Below, piece after piece: positions 1 through 4,296 of a DNA stretch of 10,792 nucleotides. Below the pieces are notes generated by a model. The model had not been told where the DNA came from and did not search any database. It was given only the letters and a program-made list of their open reading frames with translations. Numbering within the stretch: position 1 is the stretch's first letter; every line of letters starts with the position of its first letter. The translations under genes and the position numbers were made by a program. The DNA comes from Chitinophagaceae bacterium (GTDB lineage Bacteria; Bacteroidota; Bacteroidia; Chitinophagales; Chitinophagaceae): assembly GCA_025455665.1 (NCBI GenBank), contig JALOMC010000090.1, positions 1 to 10,792 of the forward strand. The letters run 5' to 3'.

Positions 1-1431
1 CACTTCGTAGCCATTGAGGGTTGGCGCTTCGGCGCTATAGGTGGCGGGCACCGGCTGCACCCGCAAGGCACTGGCAGGCCCTTCGTTGTACAAATGCGAA
101 CTGTACAAACGCTGGCTATCGGCCGCCCACTGCTGGCGTAGCTGCTGCATGGCCTGCAGGCTGTGGCCGGTCGCAAAGTCGATACCGGTGGCCAGCGCCT
201 TGCCCACATCGCGACGCAATACTTCTTTGTTGGTTTGCAGGTCGCTCAGCGCTTGCTCCAGGACCGCCGCATTGCTTGTTTCGTGCTGCTGCAGGGCTTG
301 CTGCAGCAGGGCCTGCACCTGCGCCGATAGTTGCTTCACCGGCTCGTGGTACTGCTGCCAGGCGGCATCCTTGCCTTGCTTTACTTCATTTTTTACGTCC
401 AGTTCCAGCGCTTCCAGTTCTTCGGCGCTTACCAGCTCATTGGCTTCTATCCACTCCCTGAATTTTTTGATACAGTCCCACTCCCGCTCCCAGGCCAGGC
501 GTTCGGCACTTTTGTAGCGTTCGTGGCTGCCACTGGTACTGTGGCCTTGCGGCTGGGTTACTTCTTCTACATGAAAAAGCACGGGTACATGCTGCTGCCG
601 GCACTTGGTCAGTCCTTCTTCAAAGGCTTCGCACATGCCGGCGTAGTCCCAGGCTTTTACCTTGTAAATGTGCATGCCATTGGTGCCCTCCATTTTCTGA
701 AAGCCCTTCATAGCTTCTGAAATGCTGCCCTTGGTGGTCTGGTATTCTTTCGGCACCGAAATACCGTAGCCATCATCCCACACAAACACGGCCAGGGGTA
801 CTTGCAGCACACAAGCGGCATTCATGGTTTCCCAAAAATGGCCTTCGCTGGTGCTGGCATCGCCAATGCTGCAAAAGCACACCTCGTTGCCCTGCTGGCT
901 CAGGTGGCTCAGCCCGGCCAGTTCAGGCAGTTGTCTGAAGCTTTTGCTGGCCAGCGCCAGCCCCAGGGCCCGGGGCATTTGGGCGGCCGTGGGTGCCATA
1001 TCGGTGGCGGTATTGTACTGGTGTGCCAATGGCAGCAGCTGGCCGTCGGCATCCACATTGCGGGTCATAAAGTGGGCGTTCATTTGCCGGCCGGCACTCC
1101 AGGGATCGTGCTGCACATCGGGGTCGCCATAAATCTGGGCAAAAAACTGCTGCACCGTGGCCATGCCGAGGGCAAACATCCAGGTTTGATCGCGGTAGTA
1201 GCCGCTGCGCCAATCGCCCGGCCTGAAAAACTTGGCCAGCGCCACCTGCGGCAGCTCCTTGCCATCGCCAAAAATGCCAAACTTGGCCTTGCCGGTCAGC
1301 ACTTCGCGGCGCCCCAGCAGGCTTACCTGCCGGCTGAGGTAGGCTTTGCGATAGTCGCTCAAAACTTCGCTGCGAAATGCTTCGAATGAAACAATAGCAG
1401 GATCCTGGTGGGCAGCAATCACGTTTTCCAT
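1..1431 (-). CDS. 2-oxoacid (branched-chain type) dehydrogenase E1, alpha part, 3' end cut by window edge
   Basis: The first 477 residues of a thiamine-diphosphate-dependent E1 are visible; the frame is open at base 1. E1 decarboxylates 2-oxoacids, typically 2-oxoisovalerate and related branched-chain acids, and passes the acyl group to the lipoyl E2. Seen: YYRDQTWMF near residues 78-86, the cofactor motif GDASTSEGHFW at 190-200 followed by WDDGYGISVP at 218-227, and a GHSTSGSHERY phosphorylation-loop-like segment at 296-306. The alpha domain ends around residue 370-450, yet the frame continues without a stop through a Gln/Ala-rich helical stretch. Members of the Bacteroidota often carry a fused alpha-beta E1 of about 650-700 residues, so the beta (transketolase) half probably lies beyond the edge. 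The cofactor motif differs from the usual GDG...NNG; as I recall, this variant is usual in fused Bacteroidota E1s. The start ATG fits homologous N-termini and a promoter motif just upstream. Substrate preference (branched-chain versus pyruvate) is inferred. Confidence 0.9.
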   Translation of the reverse strand, partial: MENVIAAHQDPAIVSFEAFRSEVLSDYRKAYLSRQVSLLGRREVLTGKAKFGIFGDGKELPQVALAKFFRPGDWRSGYYRDQTWMFALGMATVQQFFAQIYGDPDVQHDPWSAGRQMNAHFMTRNVDADGQLLPLAHQYNTATDMAPTAAQMPRALGLALASKSFRQLPELAGLSHLSQQGNEVCFCSIGDASTSEGHFWETMNAACVLQVPLAVFVWDDGYGISVPKEYQTTKGSISEAMKGFQKMEGTNGMHIYKVKAWDYAGMCEAFEEGLTKCRQQHVPVLFHVEEVTQPQGHSTSGSHERYKSAERLAWEREWDCIKKFREWIEANELVSAEELEALELDVKNEVKQGKDAAWQQYHEPVKQLSAQVQALLQQALQQHETSNAAVLEQALSDLQTNKEVLRRDVGKALATGIDFATGHSLQAMQQLRQQWAADSQRLYSSHLYNEGPASALRVQPVPATYSAEAPTLNGYEV

Positions 1432-1435
1432 GCGG

Positions 1436-1443
1436 CAAAAGTA
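1436..1443 (-). promoter_or_regulatory. Candidate Bacteroidota -7 element of the E1 gene
   Basis: On the minus strand this reads TACTTTTG, an exact match to the Bacteroidota -7 consensus TAnnTTTG. It ends only 4 bases before the ATG, so transcription would begin at or next to the start codon and the mRNA would have almost no leader. No good -33 TTTG is seen at the usual 19-21 base spacing; a TTTG lies only 13 bases upstream. Confidence 0.45.
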
Positions 1444-1540
1444 GCAGTTTAGCCCCCAAAGGCACTAGCCTGCCGGCCGCCCTGTGGATAGAATTGGGCG
1501 AATCGCAGGCGGTCAATTTTAACAGCCGGTCGCCTCCCGT

Positions 1541-1578
1541 TTTTAGCACGGTTTTAGATACCTTAGCCCTGCTAAAAC
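1541..1578 (+). promoter_or_regulatory. Candidate promoter with TTTTAG/CTAAAA dyad upstream of the first DUF1573 gene
   Basis: Two direct copies of TTTTAG (1541-1546 and 1552-1557) are followed by an inverted copy, GCTAAAAC, at 1571-1578. GTTTTAG (1551-1557) and CTAAAAC (1572-1578) pair perfectly over 7 bases with a 14-base spacer. Within the spacer, TACCTTAG (1559-1566) is one base away from the -7 consensus TAnnTTTG, 21 bases before the ATG at 1588. The dyad could be an operator around the promoter or a hairpin at the start of the mRNA. No Shine-Dalgarno sequence is seen. Confidence 0.35.
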
Positions 1579-1587
1579 AGCATATCC

Positions 1588-2016
1588 ATGAAAAAACAAA
1601 TTTTGACCATGATGCTCGGCTTGCTGGCTTTTGCAGGCGTGGCCGTGGCGCAGCAAGACAAGAAAGAGGCCCTGTGGATCAACGAAACTTCGCACGACTT
1701 TGGCAAAATTCCGCAGGGCAAGCCTGTGTATACCCATTTTGAACTAAAGGGCATGGGCGATAGCCTGAAGCTGGAAATGGTGCAGGCTGGTTGCGGTTGC
1801 ACCACGCCGGAGTTTAAAGCTGGTGCATATGCCCCTGGCGAGCCGGTTAAAATTAAAGTAGGCTTTAATGCAGCGGCGGCTGGTCCTTTCAGCAAGCCCA
1901 TCACCATCACCTACAATGGTGGTCAGCAAAAAGTGATCATGATTACCGGCACGGTAGAGGTAACGCCAGCGGCGCCCGCCCCCGCCAATGGTGCCGTAGG
2001 AAAAATCAAACAATAA
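1588..2016 (+). CDS. Secreted DUF1573 domain protein (first of two)
   Basis: A 142-residue protein with a clear signal peptide: Lys-Lys at 2-3, a hydrophobic core, and an AVA cleavage site before Gln22. The mature part opens with a short strand and the phrase HDFGKIPQGKPV (36-47). This is characteristic of DUF1573, an Ig-like beta-sandwich domain common in Bacteroidota secreted proteins. The conserved QAGCGCTTPEF motif lies at 66-76, with Cys69 and Cys71. The ITGTVEV strand near 119-125 is the usual domain end, followed by an Ala/Pro-rich tail. The biochemical role of the family is not established; a periplasmic or surface-binding role is a guess. It is followed by a strong terminator and then by a second DUF1573 gene with which it shares the CGCT-x-PEF core. 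The start is fixed by the signal peptide. Confidence 0.88.
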   Translation: MKKQILTMMLGLLAFAGVAVAQQDKKEALWINETSHDFGKIPQGKPVYTHFELKGMGDSLKLEMVQAGCGCTTPEFKAGAYAPGEPVKIKVGFNAAAAGPFSKPITITYNGGQQKVIMITGTVEVTPAAPAPANGAVGKIKQ

Positions 2017-2030
2017 TTTGAACCGTACTT

Positions 2031-2068
2031 TACAAAAAAGCGTCGGCTACCGTCGGCGCTTTTTTGTA
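2031..2068 (+). terminator. Intrinsic terminator, 17-bp stem
   Basis: Bases 2031-2047 pair with 2052-2068 over 17 continuous positions, including two G-T wobbles, around a 4-base loop. The 3' arm contains TTTTTT (2060-2065). The matching A-run on the 5' arm means the hairpin could also stop transcription from the other strand. It begins 14 bases after the stop of the first DUF1573 gene and ends 16 bases before the start of the second. Confidence 0.85.
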
Positions 2069-2084
2069 CCAATTATATGCGCTT

Positions 2085-2462
2085 ATGAAAGCTGTACGTT
2101 TTTTTTGGCCGCTGGTGCTGATAGCAGGTGCTGCGCTGGCACAGGCTGGTGTAGATGCGCTGATAAAGTTTGATAAAACAAATGTGACCCTGGGCAAAAT
2201 CAAACAAAACAAGCCGGTGACGGTGAAGTTTTCCTTTAGCAACCCCGGTAACCGGCCCCTGATCATAGCCGATGCCACCGCAGAGTGCGGCTGTACCAGT
2301 CCCGAGTTTCCAAAAAAGCCCATTGCGGCTGGCGGTACCGGCATTATTATAGTAACCTACGATGCCAAGGAGGCGGGCGTGTTTACCAAAAGGGTGACGA
2401 TTAGCCTGGTAAATGTGAAAGAAACCAAAGTGCTGACCCTGACGGGTGAAGTGGTGAAATGA
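2085..2462 (+). CDS. Secreted DUF1573 domain protein (second of two)
   Basis: A 125-residue protein starting with MKAVRFF, with a signal peptide ending in ALA before Gln20. The mature region is almost exactly one DUF1573 domain: LGKIKQNKPVTVKFSFSN at 36-53, the motif AECGCTSPEF at 66-75 (Cys68, Cys70), and a terminal TLTGEVVK strand. It is closest in form to the upstream neighbour but has clearly diverged and lacks the Ala/Pro tail, so this is an old tandem pair rather than a recent duplication. A TTG 21 bases upstream is in frame but lies inside the terminator hairpin, so ATG is preferred. The terminator between the genes suggests they are not simply co-transcribed, although I see no obvious separate promoter in the short gap; readthrough is possible. 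Function unknown. Confidence 0.85.
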   Translation: MKAVRFFWPLVLIAGAALAQAGVDALIKFDKTNVTLGKIKQNKPVTVKFSFSNPGNRPLIIADATAECGCTSPEFPKKPIAAGGTGIIIVTYDAKEAGVFTKRVTISLVNVKETKVLTLTGEVVK

Positions 2463-2463
2463 C

Positions 2464-2496
2464 CCGCCGGTCGCAAAATCCCCGGCGGCAGTTTTT
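2464..2496 (+). terminator. Intrinsic terminator after the second DUF1573 gene
   Basis: CCGCCGG (2464-2470) pairs perfectly with CCGGCGG (2482-2488) around an 11-base loop. TTTTT follows at 2492-2496. It begins directly after the TGA stop. Confidence 0.75.
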
Positions 2497-2526
2497 GGAA
2501 AAAATAATCGGTTCCCCCTACATTTG
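2494..2526 (+). promoter_or_regulatory. Bacteroidota promoter ahead of the tRNA-like segment
   Basis: TTTG at 2494-2497 and TACATTTG at 2519-2526 match the -33 and -7 consensus exactly, with a 21-base spacer. This is the best promoter in the window. Transcription would start roughly 5-8 bases downstream, just ahead of the tRNA 5' end at 2537. The -33 box overlaps the T-run of the preceding terminator. Confidence 0.7.
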
Positions 2527-2536
2527 CAGCCCATTT

Positions 2537-2575
2537 GGCGGGGTAGCTCAGCTGGTTAGAGCATCGGATTCCGCC
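2537..2575 (+). pseudogene. tRNA gene with its 3' half missing (internally deleted tRNA)
   Basis: Bases 2537-2570 are a faultless tRNA 5' half: acceptor strand GGCGGGG, T8-A9, D-stem GCTC, D-loop AGCTGGTTA with the conserved GG, D-stem GAGC, A26, anticodon-stem strand TCGGA, and TT at positions 32-33. What follows is not an anticodon arm, variable loop or T-arm; no TTCRA-type T-loop occurs nearby. Instead CCGCC (2571-2575) follows, which is complementary to the first five acceptor bases, as if about 35 bases from the anticodon to the acceptor 3' strand had been deleted. The 5' half resembles an elongator tRNA-Met(CAT) as I remember it. If CCG at 2571-2573 were the anticodon, it would be Arg. 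It cannot act as a normal tRNA. It could be a relic, a small RNA, or an assembly error. Confidence 0.7.
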
Positions 2576-2597
2576 TGCTTTGGGCGCTGTTTTTTTT
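2572..2597 (+). terminator. Weak intrinsic terminator behind the broken tRNA
   Basis: CGCCT (2572-2576) pairs with GGGCG (2582-2586), including one wobble, around GCTTT. Eight T residues follow at 2590-2597 after CTG. The stem is short, but the T-run is strong. It probably ended the original tRNA transcript. Bases 2598-2643 hold nothing else I recognise. Confidence 0.45.
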
Positions 2598-2643
2598 GCC
2601 GGCATCTAGTCTCCTCACCTCATCAGGGGGCACAATAGCTGCC

Positions 2644-3048
2644 TCATTTTCTGAAGCGATACCTCTGCACCTGCAGGCCATTGGGCATTTGGCCCGCCGC
2701 ACTGCTATCGGCCGTTGGTACCAGCGTGGGCATCCGCAGGGTGCCGGTGCCGGCCGGCCTCAGCAAAGGCATATTGTCTTGCGGCAATGCATATACATCG
2801 CCATAAGCATTGCTGCCCAGTTTTCGAAGGGGTGTACCCGCCGTTGCGGTTAGCAGTGTATCTGCCAGCTTCGACTTTGTTAAGGGCAATGGCCTGACCC
2901 GGTGAGGCCATTCCAATGCCGGTGCTGGCGCCTCTTTCTGTTGCTGCCGCCTGATTTTGTTGTAGCGTTCCCAGTTTACCTCGGGCTGTAGCTGGGCCCA
3001 GGCACCGGCGGTATTCATGATCAGCAGCGTACAAAACATCCAACGCAT
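2644..3048 (-). CDS. Small secreted protein of unknown function
   Basis: Starting at MRWMF this is 134 residues, with a plausible signal peptide: a hydrophobic core at 4-15 and AWA before Gln19. The mature part is basic and Gln/Pro-rich, with a helical WERYNKIRRQQQ near 25-36, a LPQDNMPLLRP segment, and the C-terminal MPNGLQVQRYRFRK. Short secreted proteins with a DNMP...MPN pattern occur in Bacteroidota without a known role; that family link is from memory. The frame is open upstream to an ATG at 3141 that overlaps the ldhA stop as ATGA, and a second ATG lies at 3078. Either would place a long extra hydrophobic stretch before the signal peptide, so 3048 is preferred, but translational coupling from 3141 is not excluded. 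It lies downstream of ldhA on the same strand and could be co-transcribed. Confidence 0.6.
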   Translation of the reverse strand: MRWMFCTLLIMNTAGAWAQLQPEVNWERYNKIRRQQQKEAPAPALEWPHRVRPLPLTKSKLADTLLTATAGTPLRKLGSNAYGDVYALPQDNMPLLRPAGTGTLRMPTLVPTADSSAAGQMPNGLQVQRYRFRK

Positions 3049-3137
3049 AAGCAGGTCCGTTTTAATGATGAGTGCCATGAAATTAAAACAGCCCCCTCGT
3101 AGCACCAACCAGCCGACTGTTAAAAAAAGCGCTGCCC

Positions 3138-4130
3138 TCATATCCGCACCTCGTTGTGCAGCTGGCCTTCCAAAAAGCGCTGCACATTTCCCAGCGTGGT
3201 TTGGGCTATTTGGGTCAATGCTTCGCGGGTAAAAAAGGCCTGGTGAGCGGTGATGAGTACGTTGGGAAAACTCATCAGGCGCTGAATGACATCATCCTGA
3301 ATAATATTGCTACTGAGGTCGCGGAAGAACAGTTTTTCCTCCTGCTCGTACACATCTATGCCCAGTGCACCCAGCTGGCCGCTCTTCAGTGCGTTTATGG
3401 CATCCCGGCTGTTCACCAATCCGCCACGACTGGTATTGATCAGCACCACACCCTTTTTCATTTGCCCCAGGCTATCGGCATTAATGAGGTGGCGGGTATG
3501 ATCATTGAGCGGACAGTGAAGCGAAATGATATCGCTGTCAGCAAAGAGGTAGCCCAAATCGGTATACTCCACGCCAAGGGCGGTCAGCTCCTGGTTGGCC
3601 ACCAAATCAAATGCCAGTACGCGGCAGCCAAACCCCAGCATGATGCGGGCAAATGCCTGGCCAATATTGCCGGTGCCTACCACCCCTACGGTTTTGCCGT
3701 ATACGTCAAAACCCAACAGGCCATTCAACGCAAAGTTTTGCTCCCGTACCCGGTTGTAGGCTTTGTGTGTTTTGCGGTTCAGCGTCATCAGCAGGGCTAC
3801 TGCATGCTCGGCCACCGCCTGTGGCGAGTAAGCGGGCACCCGCACCACCCGCATGCCATGGGCAGCAGCGGCCTGCAGGTCTACATTGTTGAAACCCGCA
3901 CAGCGTAATGCTATCAGCTGCACGCCCTGGGCTGCCAGCTTTTCAATGATGCCCGAGTGGCAGTGATCATTTACAAAAATGCATACCACAGTAGCACCTT
4001 CGGCCAGCTGCACAGTATGGCTACGCAGCTGCACATCAAAAAAATCAAGTTCAAAGCCGTGCTGAATATTTTCCTGCTCGAAAAACTGGATATCGTAAGG
4101 TTGGGCACTGAAGAAGGTAATCTTGGCCAT
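3138..4130 (-). CDS. ldhA: D-lactate dehydrogenase (fermentative, NADH-dependent)
   Basis: A 330-residue protein that aligns along its length with E. coli LdhA as I recall it, including the segments LIALRCAGFNNVDL (72-85), RVPAYSPQAVAEHAV (97-111) and HCPLNDHTRHLIN. It reduces pyruvate to D-lactate in the cytoplasm and reoxidises NADH. The Rossmann motif GTGNIG is at 152-157. The three catalytic residues of the D-2-hydroxyacid dehydrogenase family are present: Arg235 in NTSRG, Glu262 in DVYE, and His296 in HQAF. The start MAKITFFSAQPYD matches the family N-terminus; an upstream in-frame ATG at 4205 would add 25 residues without family similarity. Related D-2-hydroxyacid dehydrogenases are possible, but the LdhA-specific segments favour lactate. 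Confidence 0.93.
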   Translation of the reverse strand: MAKITFFSAQPYDIQFFEQENIQHGFELDFFDVQLRSHTVQLAEGATVVCIFVNDHCHSGIIEKLAAQGVQLIALRCAGFNNVDLQAAAAHGMRVVRVPAYSPQAVAEHAVALLMTLNRKTHKAYNRVREQNFALNGLLGFDVYGKTVGVVGTGNIGQAFARIMLGFGCRVLAFDLVANQELTALGVEYTDLGYLFADSDIISLHCPLNDHTRHLINADSLGQMKKGVVLINTSRGGLVNSRDAINALKSGQLGALGIDVYEQEEKLFFRDLSSNIIQDDVIQRLMSFPNVLITAHQAFFTREALTQIAQTTLGNVQRFLEGQLHNEVRI

Positions 4131-4159
4131 GGGGTAAAAAGCTTGGTGATAATGAGCAG

Positions 4160-4189
4160 GGAATATAGCGTGCCGATGCAATTGGCAAA
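4160..4189 (-). promoter_or_regulatory. Tentative ldhA promoter
   Basis: On the minus strand, TTTG at 4189-4186 and TATATTCC at 4167-4160 are 18 bases apart. The first matches the Bacteroidota -33 box; the second matches TAnnTTTG at six of eight positions, counting the two free ones. This would give a leader of roughly 25 bases. The TTTG overlaps the left arm of the dyad at 4184-4210. Confidence 0.3.
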
Positions 4190-4210
4190 TGCCTTGTGCA
4201 GGCATTGGCC
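4184..4210. repeat. Inverted repeat between ldhA and the peptidase gene
   Basis: GGCAAATGCC (4184-4193) and GGCATTGGCC (4201-4210) are inverted copies with 9 of 10 positions paired around a 7-base centre, TTGTGCA. The dyad sits in the 166-base gap between two divergent genes and touches the proposed -33 box of ldhA. An operator bound by a dimeric regulator is plausible but not shown. No T-run follows, so it is not a terminator. Confidence 0.45.
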
Positions 4211-4284
4211 CCGGCCAGCTTCACGGCAGGTTGCCCGCGGCCATAAAATGGCAGGCAGGTCGGCGGCATTCCGCTTTTCCAACG

Positions 4285-4292
4285 TATTTTTT
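4285..4292 (+). promoter_or_regulatory. Possible -7 element next to the peptidase start codon
   Basis: TATTTTTT differs from TAnnTTTG only at the last base and ends 4 bases before the GTG start, the same distance as the TACTTTTG motif before the E1 gene. No -33 box is visible. Supports the GTG start weakly. Confidence 0.25.
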
Positions 4293-4296
4293 CGGC

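Noticed and set aside
2064..2084. TTG start for the second DUF1573 gene
   Set aside because: It lies in the terminator hairpin and adds 7 residues before an already complete signal peptide.
2537..2575. Attachment site of an integrated element
   Set aside because: Integration usually leaves a complete tRNA at one end and a 3' fragment at the other. Here only a 5' half is present and no integrase or foreign gene is in the window.
2537..2643. Group I intron in the tRNA anticodon loop
   Set aside because: A break after U33 is a known intron position, but no 3' tRNA half or T-loop sequence follows before the next gene, and only about 70 bases are available.
3156..3908. Plus-strand open frame of 250 codons
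   Set aside because: It is antisense to ldhA, whose catalytic motifs are all present, and its translation looks like a shadow of the GC-rich codons.
4194..4200. Rex-type redox operator at TTGTGCA upstream of ldhA
   Set aside because: The known Rex site needs TTGTGAA and an inverted partner. Only one imperfect half is present, in the loop of another dyad.
4189..4296. ATG start of the peptidase 36 codons upstream
   Set aside because: The added residues precede a textbook signal peptide, show no family similarity and overlap the inverted repeat. GTG at 4297 is the better start.
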